Assembly (NCBI GenBank): GCA_943330925.2
Contig: CALQJP020000048.1
Location: 1 to 10,717 of the forward strand
From: Chryseobacterium gleum
GTDB lineage: Bacteria > Bacteroidota > Bacteroidia > Flavobacteriales_D > Sanyastnellaceae
Length of the DNA stretch: 10,717 nt
Reading direction: 5' to 3'
A program made the translations under genes and the position numbers. The notes under the pieces are model-generated. The model was not told where the DNA came from and ran no database searches. It saw only the letters and a program-made list of their open reading frames with translations. Numbering within the stretch: position 1 is the first letter of the stretch; every line of letters starts with the position of its first letter. This document shows positions 1-6,950 of the stretch, one piece after another.

Positions 1-34
1 AAGAAAAACAAACAGGCCTCGCATGGATGAGCCC
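1..34 (-). terminator. Weak candidate terminator downstream of queA
   Basis: Read on the minus strand after the queA stop, a GGGCTC arm (plus 29-34) can pair with GAGGCC (plus 15-20) with one internal G-G mismatch and an 8-nt loop. A T-rich tail follows (plus 1-14 is nearly all A with a few C and G). The imperfect stem makes this only a tentative terminator. No gene is seen in positions 1-47. Confidence 0.3.
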
Positions 35-47
35 AGTAGGGGTATTA

Positions 48-1100
48 TTAGGTAAGAATCAGCATTGCATCGCCGTAAGCCCAAAAACGATATTTGTTTT
101 TGATTGCCTCATCGTATGCATGCATAATCAGGTCATAACCTCCGTAAGCCGTCACACACATAAGAAGTGCGCTCTCCGGTTGGTGGAAATTCGTGATTAA
201 GCTATCAGCGATGTTGAAATCGTAGGGCGGATATATGAACTTGCTGATCCAGCCGTCGTATGGCTTCAACATGCGATCGGTGCTCACGCTGCTTTCAAAC
301 GCACGTAACACTGTATTGCCAACGGCACATACGCGATGACCCGTTTGAAGGGCATGATTTACAACGCGTGCAGTTTCATCCGGAATGATGCACTGCTCGC
401 TCTCCATTTTGTGTTTGGTAAGATCTTCAACCTCCACTTGACGGAATGTACCTAAGCCAATGTGCATGGTTATTTCCGGCATGTGCACACCTTTGATTTC
501 GGCGCGCTTCAGCAATTCGCGGCTGAAATGCAAGCCTGCGGTAGGGGCGGCAACCGCACCCTCATGCTTTGCGAAGATGGTTTGAAACCATTCTTCATCT
601 TCGGCTTGCACCGGGCGATTGATGTATTTCGGAATGGGAGTTTCACCCAATTTGTATATCAGGGCCTTGAACTCATCATGGGTACCGTCAAACAAGAAGC
701 GCAATGTGCGGCCTCGAGAAGTCGTATTGTCAATTACCTCGGCTACGAGTTCATCGTTTTCTCCAAAATAGAGCTTGTTGCCAATTCGGATTTTTCTTGC
801 CGGATCGACAACGGTGTCCCACAATAAGCTCTGAGCATTCAATTCGCGAAGCATGAAAACTTCAATCATGCTGCCGGTTTTCTCCTTGTTGCCCAACATG
901 CGGGCCGGAAAAACACGGGTATTGTTATTTACCAGAACATCGCCCTCCTCGAAATAATCGAGAACGTCCTTGAACATTTTGTGTTCAATTTTACCGGTGC
1001 GCTTATGAACAACCATCAGTCGGCTTTCATCGCGGTGCTTGGCAGGATGCTGAGCGATCAGCTCCTCTGGGAGTTTGTAACGAAACTGCCCTAATTTCAT
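48..1100 (-). CDS. queA: S-adenosylmethionine:tRNA ribosyltransferase-isomerase QueA
   Basis: This cytoplasmic enzyme transfers and isomerises the ribosyl part of SAM onto 7-aminomethyl-7-deazaguanine in the tRNA anticodon loop, giving epoxyqueuosine, the penultimate step of queuosine synthesis. The 350-residue protein has the normal family length. It shows the conserved N-terminal KLPEELIAQHP stretch, the NNTRVFPARMLG motif, the PTAGLHFS motif and GLGTFRQVEVEDL, and ends in the typical FWAYGDAML. I chose the ATG at 1098-1100 because family members usually begin M-K-L. A second ATG lies directly upstream (1101-1103), and an in-frame TTG at 1110-1112 is less likely. The gene lies downstream of truB on the same strand with a 105-nt gap that carries its own candidate promoter. 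The truB-queA neighbourhood is common in Bacteroidota. The product call is secure; only the exact start is open. Confidence 0.96.
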   Translation of the reverse strand: MKLGQFRYKLPEELIAQHPAKHRDESRLMVVHKRTGKIEHKMFKDVLDYFEEGDVLVNNNTRVFPARMLGNKEKTGSMIEVFMLRELNAQSLLWDTVVDPARKIRIGNKLYFGENDELVAEVIDNTTSRGRTLRFLFDGTHDEFKALIYKLGETPIPKYINRPVQAEDEEWFQTIFAKHEGAVAAPTAGLHFSRELLKRAEIKGVHMPEITMHIGLGTFRQVEVEDLTKHKMESEQCIIPDETARVVNHALQTGHRVCAVGNTVLRAFESSVSTDRMLKPYDGWISKFIYPPYDFNIADSLITNFHQPESALLMCVTAYGGYDLIMHAYDEAIKNKYRFWAYGDAMLILT

Positions 1101-1137
1101 CATGGAAATCAATGCTCTAAGATTTTAGTGTGGCTGC

Positions 1138-1168
1138 CGAATGTACGATTTTGAAAAGCCTTTGTAAA
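1138..1168 (-). promoter_or_regulatory. Candidate Bacteroidota-type promoter for queA
   Basis: On the minus strand a TACATTCG box (plus 1138-1145) matches the -7 consensus TAnnTTTG at 5 of its 6 fixed positions. A TTTA (plus 1165-1168), 3 of 4 to the -33 TTTG, lies 19 nt upstream, inside the usual spacing. The inferred transcript would start near 1134, giving a leader of about 30 nt before the queA ATG. This would let queA be expressed independently of truB. The assignment rests on pattern only. Confidence 0.5.
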
Positions 1169-1208
1169 GAGAAACTTTGCAAAGCGCTGATAGTCAGCTC
1201 TAAAATTG

Positions 1209-1952
1209 TTAATTGCTGAGCCTACGAAGGTGCTCAAGCAGGGTTTCTACGGTCCAGGCATTTTTTACATCGAACGGATTGCTTTGGGTGCGACGCAACG
1301 ATTTCAGGAAGGCGCCGCTTTGCGCTCGTTGGCCTAAATCATTGGCCAGTGTGCGTATATAAGTGCCTTTGCTGCATGAAATTCTGAAATGAGCTTCGTT
1401 GTTTTCGAATGATGTAATCTCAAACGCTTCTACCTGTATGCGCACAGCAGGAATCTCAATGTGCTCGCCACGACGCGCTGCTTTGTATGCGCGCTGTCCA
1501 TCGATTTGCTTGGCGCTGTAACTCGGTGGCGTTTGCATTTGCTCGCCGGAAAGACCAAGAGCAACCTCTTGCAAGTGTGTCAGCGATAAATGAGTTGTAG
1601 GGTAATTGCCTTCTGGTTGTGTTTCAAGGTCGAAACTTGGTGTCGTTTGTCCGAAACAAATGACGCCGGTATACTCTTTCGTACCCGCCTGAAGACTGTC
1701 GATGCTTTTTGTCATATTACCTGTGCAAACAACGAGCAGCCCTGTTGCAAGCGGGTCGAGCGTGCCTGCATGACCAATTTTGAAACGCTGCGCATGTCCG
1801 TGTTGGTTGGGAGGAAGAACCAACTGGTGTCGCACAAAACCTTTTATTTTATTCAAGGCGTCGAAGCTTGTCCAACCCAATGGTTTGTCGATCAGCAATA
1901 GACTCCCGCTCACAAATTCGTCAATGCTCTCAAAAGAGTTGGGCAATTTCAT
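1209..1952 (-). CDS. truB: tRNA pseudouridine(55) synthase TruB
   Basis: This enzyme isomerises U55 in the T-arm of elongator tRNAs to pseudouridine. The 247-residue protein carries the family motifs in order: IDKPLGWTSFDALNK (about residues 21-35), then GHAGTLDPLATG with the catalytic aspartate D66, then YSAKQIDGQRAYKAARRGE, and KGTYIRTLANDLG near residue 200. It is shorter than E. coli TruB (314 aa) and has little room for a C-terminal PUA-type domain, as is usual for Bacteroidota. The ATG at 1950-1952 is the only ATG ahead of the first motif; an in-frame GTG 13 codons later is less likely. It is divergent from the lipoprotein gene and upstream of queA. A -7 box sits only 7 nt before the ATG, suggesting a nearly leaderless mRNA. 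Confidence 0.96.
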   Translation of the reverse strand: MKLPNSFESIDEFVSGSLLLIDKPLGWTSFDALNKIKGFVRHQLVLPPNQHGHAQRFKIGHAGTLDPLATGLLVVCTGNMTKSIDSLQAGTKEYTGVICFGQTTPSFDLETQPEGNYPTTHLSLTHLQEVALGLSGEQMQTPPSYSAKQIDGQRAYKAARRGEHIEIPAVRIQVEAFEITSFENNEAHFRISCSKGTYIRTLANDLGQRAQSGAFLKSLRRTQSNPFDVKNAWTVETLLEHLRRLSN

Positions 1953-1959
1953 AAGTGCA

Positions 1960-1992
1960 CAAATTTAGAGCCTCTGGTCCGGTTCATACAAT
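1960..1992 (-). promoter_or_regulatory. Candidate promoter for truB, near-leaderless
   Basis: On the minus strand TAAATTTG (plus 1960-1967) is a perfect match to TAnnTTTG. An ATTG (plus 1989-1992) lies 21 nt upstream as a 3-of-4 -33 element. Only 7 nt separate the box from the truB ATG, so transcription would be expected to begin 0-4 nt before the start codon. Confidence 0.6.
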
Positions 1993-2008
1993 CATTCGAA
2001 AAATCGAG

Positions 2009-2016
2009 TAGCTTTG
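2009..2016 (+). promoter_or_regulatory. Candidate -7 box for the lipoprotein gene, near-leaderless
   Basis: TAGCTTTG is a perfect match to TAnnTTTG and lies only 5 nt before the ATG at 2022. If used, it would give a leaderless or nearly leaderless transcript. No convincing -33 TTTG is visible at the expected distance; GGTTC around 1981-1985 is the nearest weak match. The element faces away from the truB promoter in the same 69-nt gap. Confidence 0.5.
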
Positions 2017-2021
2017 AGGCA

Positions 2022-2516
2022 ATGAAGAGAATGTTGTTTTCGGTAATTATTGCAATGATCGTTATGTCTTGCGCTTCGCGAGCTGAGCGTGCTGCCGATT
2101 ATAATGACCGTATCGTTGGAACACAGAAGTCTATTGTGGACGCGCTGGTTGTCATGGATTCAACCTTCAGTGATACAAATACCACGAAGGAATGGGTAGA
2201 TCTGAATTATGCCGATTTGCAGGCGAGAGTAAAGCGCGCGATTTTGGCATTGGATAGCATCGGTCCATTTCAGGAAGACCCTTCGTTACAACTTTCTGCC
2301 AAAGAACTTTTCAGGTCCTACGAGGCTTTGGTGGATTTCGAGTATAAAAAACTCGTGGAAATAAAACTTTTACCAGATGTAAGCGTAGACATGGCAATTG
2401 TTGATTCCAACCTTGCCGTACAAGAACGCATTTTCATGCAATCGAAAATTGCTCAAGAACGGTTTTACAAGGCACAAGAGGAGTTCGGCAAGAAATACAA
2501 TCTTGAATTCGAATAA
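2022..2516 (+). CDS. Small putative lipoprotein of unknown function
   Basis: A 164-residue protein with a short basic N-terminus (MKRM), a hydrophobic stretch (residues 5-15) and a lipobox-like V-M-S-C with the acylatable cysteine at C17. It is therefore probably exported, lipidated and held in an envelope membrane. The mature part is highly charged and looks mostly alpha-helical, with no cysteines after C17 and no recognised catalytic motif. It faintly recalls small LIC11966-type surface lipoproteins through the early Y-N-D-x-I-V motif, but I would not assign that family without a profile search. The gene lies 9 nt upstream of a beta-barrel gene on the same strand, so the two are probably co-transcribed. 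It is divergent from truB. Confidence 0.8.
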   Translation: MKRMLFSVIIAMIVMSCASRAERAADYNDRIVGTQKSIVDALVVMDSTFSDTNTTKEWVDLNYADLQARVKRAILALDSIGPFQEDPSLQLSAKELFRSYEALVDFEYKKLVEIKLLPDVSVDMAIVDSNLAVQERIFMQSKIAQERFYKAQEEFGKKYNLEFE

Positions 2517-2525
2517 CGTAAGGCC

Positions 2526-3005
2526 ATGAAGAAAATGATTTTGTTGTGGGCGGCCCTTGTGGTCTCCATTGTTGCGCTGCATGCGCAAAGGGGAATGCTC
2601 GATAATGCGGTTGGCCTGCGCATGGGTCTCGGTTCGGGTGTGACGTTTCAACATTTTACAAGCAATCGAAATGCCTTCGAGGCCATCGCTTACCAACGCT
2701 TCGGCGCGGCCAATCTGACCATTCTGGCAGAGGCTCACGAGCAAATGTTTGATGTCAGAGGTTTGCGTTACTTCTATGGCGCCGGAGCACACGCATGGAT
2801 ATTCAACAAAAACAGCGTTCTCCAAGATAATGTTTTGCGAGAAAACTCATACGCGTTGGGTGTCGATGCGATAGTCGGTATTGCCTACTACCTTCATTCA
2901 TTCCCTTTGCAGTTCAGCGTCGATTGGAAACCGGGTATTAATTTGTACGGCAGCCATTACATTGAATGGGATAGCGGTGGGTTGAGCGTCCGATATCGAT
3001 TCTGA
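2526..3005 (+). CDS. Small outer-membrane beta-barrel protein, function unknown
   Basis: A 159-residue protein with a signal peptide (MKKMILLWAALVVSIVALHAQ; likely cleavage after A20). Amphipathic, glycine- and aromatic-rich strands follow, such as GLRMGLGSGVTFQHF, GAGAHAWIF, GVDAIVGIAYYL and SVDWKPGINL. The chain ends in RYRF; a C-terminal aromatic residue on a final strand is typical of proteins inserted by the BAM machinery. The length suits an 8-stranded barrel. Similar short proteins are common in Bacteroidota, generally without an assigned role. It follows the lipoprotein gene by 9 nt, with a modest TAAGG upstream of the ATG, so both may act together in the envelope. The barrel call is well supported; nothing in the sequence shows a substrate or enzymatic activity. 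Confidence 0.8.
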   Translation: MKKMILLWAALVVSIVALHAQRGMLDNAVGLRMGLGSGVTFQHFTSNRNAFEAIAYQRFGAANLTILAEAHEQMFDVRGLRYFYGAGAHAWIFNKNSVLQDNVLRENSYALGVDAIVGIAYYLHSFPLQFSVDWKPGINLYGSHYIEWDSGGLSVRYRF

Positions 3006-3034
3006 TCGCTACTATTTTTCATTTTCGCACTTGC

Positions 3035-3050
3035 AGTTAAATCAAGTTAA
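3035..3050 (+). promoter_or_regulatory. Phased direct repeat upstream of the kinase gene, possible operator
   Basis: AGTTAA occurs twice, at 3035-3040 and 3045-3050, exactly 10 bp (one helical turn) apart. It lies about 30-45 bp upstream of the candidate -7 box for the two-component operon. OmpR/PhoB-family regulators usually bind tandem half-sites with 10-11 bp phasing, so this could be an autoregulatory site. The motif is short and A/T-rich, so chance occurrence is possible. Confidence 0.3.
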
Positions 3051-3078
3051 GTGGCTCTTCAGCCAATCTAACTTCGTT

Positions 3079-3086
3079 CACCTTTG
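3079..3086 (+). promoter_or_regulatory. Candidate -7 box for the two-component operon
   Basis: CACCTTTG matches TAnnTTTG at 5 of 6 fixed positions and lies 68 nt before the kinase ATG, giving an inferred leader of about 65 nt. No good -33 element is visible at 17-23 nt upstream. That would fit a promoter needing an activator, or simply a wrong call. Confidence 0.35.
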
Positions 3087-3154
3087 CATTTACCGAAAAA
3101 AGTTGATTACGGTCATAGCCGATTTTCTTTTTTGAGGGAAATTGGCAGCAACAA

Positions 3155-4639
3155 ATGAACACGAAATACATCCGATTACTGGTTGTAGGAAGCACCATTG
3201 CCGTGGTGGGTCTAATTGCCATCCAGGTGTATTGGATTAGTAATGTTTTTACGCTTCGTGAACAGGAGTTTTCTGAGCACGTCAGTGTTGCTCTGAAGAA
3301 TATCAGTAATGAGCTTGAGAAACGCGAATTGGTTCAAGGTGAAGCATCCTCTTCTCTGAGTTTAAGCGCGCCAAACAAGGAAAACCTGGTAATCAACTAC
3401 GGTGGTGGCGACGTGAGCGTGGTCCCTCAATCTACATTCGGGACTGATAGTGTTTCCGTCGATCCGCTGGCAGCAGCCGGTGTGAAGGACGCATCCATAC
3501 TCTCTCAATCGGGTATTCTGGATGATATCATGGGTGGTGTGCTTGAGTTGGATATCTACACCAGCGTAATCGACCGAATCGATACATTGGTGCTCGACAC
3601 ATTGCTCCGACAGTCTTTTCGTTTGGAGGGCGTGAAGGCTGAATATGATTACGGAGTATTCAATAAATTGCAGCAGCCGGAGATTATACCGGCATTCTCT
3701 AAACCGAGCGCAGATCGAATTCAGCGTGAAGGGTATCGCATTCAGCTCTTCCCCAACGATCCTATCGCCGACCCAAATTACCTCTGTGTTTGGTTTCCGC
3801 GTGAGCGTCAATATGTAATCAGTACGATGGGCACCATGCTAACGACATCAGCTATACTGATGCTTCTCATTATGCTGCTTTTTTCTTTTTCCATCAATAC
3901 TATTTACCGCCAAAAAAAGTTGAGTGAAATAAAAACAGATTTCATCAACAACATGACTCATGAGCTCAAAACTCCCATTGCGACTATTTCTCTTGCTTGC
4001 GAGGCATTGAGCGACCCCGATATGCGTACCGGAGAGAGGGCGATTACAAATTACGTGGGCATGATTCGCGACGAGAATAAACGCCTCGGAGTATTGGTTG
4101 AAAATGTGCTGCGAACTTCCATCTTCGAACAAGGTCAAATGACTCTGAAAATGCAGATGTTCGATATTCATCAGGTGATTCTTCAGGTAATTGCCAATAT
4201 CGAAATACAGATTAAAGCGCGCAACGGCCAAATCGTCACAAGGTTTTATGCCAAAAACTCAATGGTTAGAGTCGATCAACTGCATATAACCAATGTGGTG
4301 TATAACCTCATCGACAATGCGATGAAATACAGCGAAGGAAGTCCTTGGGTTGAAATAGAAACCCGCGATGAAAGCGGTTTTATTGCAATATCCTTCATCG
4401 ATCGAGGAATTGGAATCAGCAAAGAAAACCAGCGAAAAGTATTCGACAAATTATATCGTGTGCCTACAGGAAACATTCACAACGTAAAGGGATTCGGACT
4501 TGGGTTAAGTTATGTGAAAGGAGTCCTGGAAAAACATGGCGGCACGGTTGATGTTATCAGCGAACCGAAGAAGGGTAGCACCTTCACCATTCATATACCT
4601 ATTGAACATGAAAAAGAAAACCAGAATCCTGTTGTGTGA
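3155..4639 (+). CDS. rprX: Membrane sensor histidine kinase, RprX-like
   Basis: A 494-residue inner-membrane sensor kinase that should autophosphorylate and pass phosphate to the regulator encoded just downstream. Visible order: transmembrane helix 1 at about residues 8-28; a periplasmic region of about 195 residues (30-222) with no domain I recognise; transmembrane helix 2 at about 225-247; then almost directly the HisKA domain, with D-F-I-N-N-M-T-H-E-L-K-T-P and phospho-acceptor H269. The HATPase domain has its N box at N384-N388 (NLIDN), G1 at D416 (DRGIGIS) and G2 at G446 (GFGLGLS). No HAMP linker fits between TM2 and HisKA. All key catalytic residues are present, so it should be active. 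The FINNMTHELKTP signature and the partner suggest RprX of the Bacteroides RprXY system; the symbol is by resemblance. Its 3' end overlaps the regulator gene by 32 nt. Confidence 0.9.
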   Translation: MNTKYIRLLVVGSTIAVVGLIAIQVYWISNVFTLREQEFSEHVSVALKNISNELEKRELVQGEASSSLSLSAPNKENLVINYGGGDVSVVPQSTFGTDSVSVDPLAAAGVKDASILSQSGILDDIMGGVLELDIYTSVIDRIDTLVLDTLLRQSFRLEGVKAEYDYGVFNKLQQPEIIPAFSKPSADRIQREGYRIQLFPNDPIADPNYLCVWFPRERQYVISTMGTMLTTSAILMLLIMLLFSFSINTIYRQKKLSEIKTDFINNMTHELKTPIATISLACEALSDPDMRTGERAITNYVGMIRDENKRLGVLVENVLRTSIFEQGQMTLKMQMFDIHQVILQVIANIEIQIKARNGQIVTRFYAKNSMVRVDQLHITNVVYNLIDNAMKYSEGSPWVEIETRDESGFIAISFIDRGIGISKENQRKVFDKLYRVPTGNIHNVKGFGLGLSYVKGVLEKHGGTVDVISEPKKGSTFTIHIPIEHEKENQNPVV

Positions 4640-5300
4640 AGATGACCCAAACTTGGGTATGCTTCTAAAAGACTATTTAATTGCGAAGGGCTTCGACACC
4701 GATTTGGCTGTTGATGGCAATGAAGGACTGAAGATGTTTCGCAGAAGTACCTACGACTTTTTAATACTCGATGTCATGATGCCTCAAAAAGATGGGTTTA
4801 CCCTGGCATCTGAAATTCGACAAGACGATAAACACACTCCAATTTTATTTCTGACTGCGAAAAGCATGAAGGAGGATACGCTGGAAGGCTTCAAGGCCGG
4901 TGGCGATGATTACATGACCAAGCCTTTCAGCATGGAGGAACTCTTGGCTAGAATTCAGGCTATCCTTCGACGCACGGCGGCCTTGCCCGATGGAACGGAA
5001 GACATACAATTCGCAATTGGCGCTTACGCTTTTGATTATCAAAAGCAAAAGTTGACCTCTCCCGGATTTGAAGTAAAGCTTACGACCAAGGAAAACGAAC
5101 TCATGTATCTGCTTTGCAAAAACAAAAACGGAATCATGGAGCGTGGTTACGCCTTGAAAGCTATTTGGGGCGACGATAATTACTTTAACGGCCGTTCAAT
5201 GGACGTTTACATTGCCAAGTTGCGCAAGCATCTGAGAAATGATCCGGCCGTTGAGATATTCAACATTCACGGCAAAGGGTTTAAATTATTGGCGCCTTGA
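4608..5300 (+). CDS. rprY: OmpR/PhoB-family response regulator, RprY-like
   Basis: A 230-residue cytoplasmic transcription regulator. The receiver domain (about 5-120) has the acidic pair at E11-D13, phospho-acceptor D55 in LILDVMMP, switch threonine T83 and conserved lysine K105 in TKPFS. The C-terminal winged-helix DNA-binding domain (about 130-229) includes LTTKENELMYLL and the GRSMDVYIAKLRKHL recognition-helix region. The N-terminal ILLCEDDPNLGMLL and GGDDYMTKPFSMEEL strongly resemble RprY of Bacteroides. I start at the ATG at 4608 (M-K-K-K-T-R-I-L-L), because the extra 24 codons available upstream read like kinase-gene sequence in another frame. The start lies inside the kinase gene, overlapping 32 nt in a different frame, so translation of the two is probably coupled. 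Target genes cannot be read from the sequence. Confidence 0.92.
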   Translation: MKKKTRILLCEDDPNLGMLLKDYLIAKGFDTDLAVDGNEGLKMFRRSTYDFLILDVMMPQKDGFTLASEIRQDDKHTPILFLTAKSMKEDTLEGFKAGGDDYMTKPFSMEELLARIQAILRRTAALPDGTEDIQFAIGAYAFDYQKQKLTSPGFEVKLTTKENELMYLLCKNKNGIMERGYALKAIWGDDNYFNGRSMDVYIAKLRKHLRNDPAVEIFNIHGKGFKLLAP

Positions 5301-5319
5301 TAGTTAAGGTTTTGGCTAG

Positions 5320-5347
5320 AAGCGGAGGGGTTAACTTTCCTCTGCTT
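5320..5347 (+). other. Strong hairpin between rprY and atpD
   Basis: AAGCGGAGG (5320-5328) pairs with CCTCTGCTT (5339-5347) through nine pairs including one G-T wobble. Two more wobble pairs (5329-5338, 5330-5337) close a 6-nt loop TTAACT. It lies 19 nt after the rprY stop. No T-run follows immediately; the nearest is at 5369-5374. It is therefore not a classical intrinsic terminator, but could end transcription with another factor, protect the 3' end of the rprXY mRNA or be a processing site. Confidence 0.5.
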
Positions 5348-5392
5348 GGAGATAGATTCTCTAAAAAGTTTTTTCCTTGGCCTTCTGCGCAT

Positions 5393-5400
5393 TACTTTCG
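5393..5400 (+). promoter_or_regulatory. Candidate -7 box for atpD-atpC
   Basis: TACTTTCG matches TAnnTTTG at 5 of 6 fixed positions and lies 23 nt before the atpD ATG. A T-rich stretch at 5369-5374 sits near the expected -33 position. The inferred leader is about 20 nt, fitting a strongly expressed housekeeping unit. Confidence 0.45.
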
Positions 5401-5423
5401 CGCCCGAATTTTAACCGATTACG

Positions 5424-6932
5424 ATGTCTCAAAACGCAGGTAAAGTTGCCCAAATTATCGGTCCGGTAGTGGATATTTCCTTCCCGGCCGGCCAAAAACT
5501 CCCTAACATTCTCGATGCGCTTGTAATTAAGCGTCCCGGTGGTGACCTCATTCTCGAGTGCCAACAGCACATCGGAGAGGATACCGTTCGCGCCATTGCG
5601 ATGGACGCTACCGAAGGTCTGCAGCGCGGTCAAGAAGTATTTGCTACGGGTGCTAGCATCACAATGCCGGTAGGCGACGCCATCAAAGGGCGCTTGTTCA
5701 ACGTAGTAGGTAATTCTATTGATGGAATGCCTGAGGTGAGCAAAGCCGGTGGCTATTCCATTCACCGCCAACCTCCTCGCTATGAAGATCTTTCAACTTC
5801 TACTGAAGTTCTTTTGACCGGTATCAAGGTTATTGACTTGATTGAGCCTTATGCGAAAGGTGGTAAGATTGGATTGTTCGGTGGTGCCGGTGTTGGTAAG
5901 ACGGTATTGATTCAGGAGTTGATCAACAACATCGCGAAAGCATACGACGGTTTGTCGGTTTTCGCAGGTGTGGGTGAGCGTACTCGTGAAGGAAATGACC
6001 TGTTGCGCGAAATGATTGAAGCCGGCATCATCAAGTACGGCGAAGAATTCATGCACGGCATGGAAAAGGGTGATTGGGACGTTAGTAAGGTAGATCCTAA
6101 GGAACTTGCCAAGTCACAAGCAACCTTCGTGTTCGGTCAAATGAATGAGCCTCCTGGAGCACGCGCACGTGTGGCCTTGTCAGGTTTGACTGTAGCAGAA
6201 TATTTCCGCGATGGCGATGAAAAGTCAGGCGGTCGTGATATCCTTTTCTTCATCGACAACATCTTCCGCTTTACTCAAGCAGGTTCTGAAGTGTCGGCTC
6301 TTTTGGGGCGTATGCCATCAGCGGTAGGTTATCAGCCTACACTTGCTTCTGAGATGGGTCTGATGCAAGAGCGTATCACATCAACGAAGCGTGGTTCTAT
6401 TACGTCCGTTCAGGCCGTGTATGTACCAGCCGATGACTTGACTGACCCGGCTCCTGCTACCACGTTCGCTCACTTGGATGCTACAACCGTATTGAGCCGT
6501 AAAATTGCGGAATTGGGTATCTATCCTTCGGTTGATCCACTCGATTCTACTTCACGCATTCTCACGCCTCAAATCGTGGGTGAAGAGCACTATCGCTGCG
6601 CGCAGCGTGTTAAGTTGATTCTTCAGCGCTACAAGGAATTGCAAGATATCATCGCCATCCTCGGTATGGACGAATTGTCGGAGGAGGATAAGCTTTCTGT
6701 ATTCCGCGCTCGTAAAGTGCAGCGATTCCTGTCGCAGCCTTTCCACGTGGCTGAGCAATTCACCGGTATTAAGGGTACGCTTGTTCCGATTGAAGATACC
6801 ATCAAAGGTTTCAATATGATTTTGGATGGTCATTGCGACGATATCCCGGAATCAGCATTTAACCTGAAGGGTACCATTGAAGAAGCTATCGAAGCCGGTA
6901 AGAAAATGTTGGCTGAAGCTGCTGCACGTTAA
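5424..6932 (+). CDS. atpD: F1F0 ATP synthase subunit beta
   Basis: Catalytic beta subunit of the F1 head on the cytoplasmic face of the inner membrane, which makes ATP from ADP and phosphate using the ion gradient. The 502-residue protein is of normal length. It shows the N-terminal beta-barrel start (KVAQIIGPVVDISFP), Walker A GGAGVGKT at residues 153-160 (K159), the catalytic glutamate E185 in GERTREGNDL, Walker B FFIDN with D278, the ALLGRMPSAVGYQPTL segment, and DELSEED at 416-422 for contact with the central stalk. All catalytic residues are intact. Only atpC follows, 18 nt downstream, and a terminator closes the unit, so the remaining ATP synthase genes must lie elsewhere. This split arrangement is familiar in Flavobacteriia. 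Start by homology: the first residues M-S-Q-N-A-G-K-V fit the family. Confidence 0.99.
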   Translation: MSQNAGKVAQIIGPVVDISFPAGQKLPNILDALVIKRPGGDLILECQQHIGEDTVRAIAMDATEGLQRGQEVFATGASITMPVGDAIKGRLFNVVGNSIDGMPEVSKAGGYSIHRQPPRYEDLSTSTEVLLTGIKVIDLIEPYAKGGKIGLFGGAGVGKTVLIQELINNIAKAYDGLSVFAGVGERTREGNDLLREMIEAGIIKYGEEFMHGMEKGDWDVSKVDPKELAKSQATFVFGQMNEPPGARARVALSGLTVAEYFRDGDEKSGGRDILFFIDNIFRFTQAGSEVSALLGRMPSAVGYQPTLASEMGLMQERITSTKRGSITSVQAVYVPADDLTDPAPATTFAHLDATTVLSRKIAELGIYPSVDPLDSTSRILTPQIVGEEHYRCAQRVKLILQRYKELQDIIAILGMDELSEEDKLSVFRARKVQRFLSQPFHVAEQFTGIKGTLVPIEDTIKGFNMILDGHCDDIPESAFNLKGTIEEAIEAGKKMLAEAAAR

Positions 6933-6950
6933 TATCTGAAAGTAAAACAC

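Noticed and set aside
462..827. 121-residue open frame on the plus strand opposite queA
   Set aside because: It lies wholly within the well-supported queA gene on the other strand and its translation has no recognisable features.
1101..1112. Upstream TTG or ATG starts for queA
   Set aside because: Family members begin close to M-K-L; the ATG at 1098-1100 fits best, although the adjacent ATG at 1101-1103 cannot be excluded.
1175..1198. Palindrome CTTTGCAAAG and small hairpin GCTGA-TAG-TCAGC between truB and queA
   Set aside because: The 5-bp stem is weak and has no T-run for a terminator; the palindrome is A/T-rich and may be chance. Neither supports a firm call.
1590..1968. Two overlapping plus-strand open frames opposite truB
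   Set aside because: Both are antisense shadows of truB, and their translations have no family resemblance.
2370..2825. 151-residue minus-strand open frame across the lipoprotein and barrel genes
   Set aside because: It spans two genes with convincing export signals on the plus strand and looks like random composition.
4536..4607. 24-codon N-terminal extension of the response regulator
   Set aside because: The residues are encoded within the kinase HATPase region in another frame and precede the canonical regulator start M-K-K-K-T-R-I-L-L.
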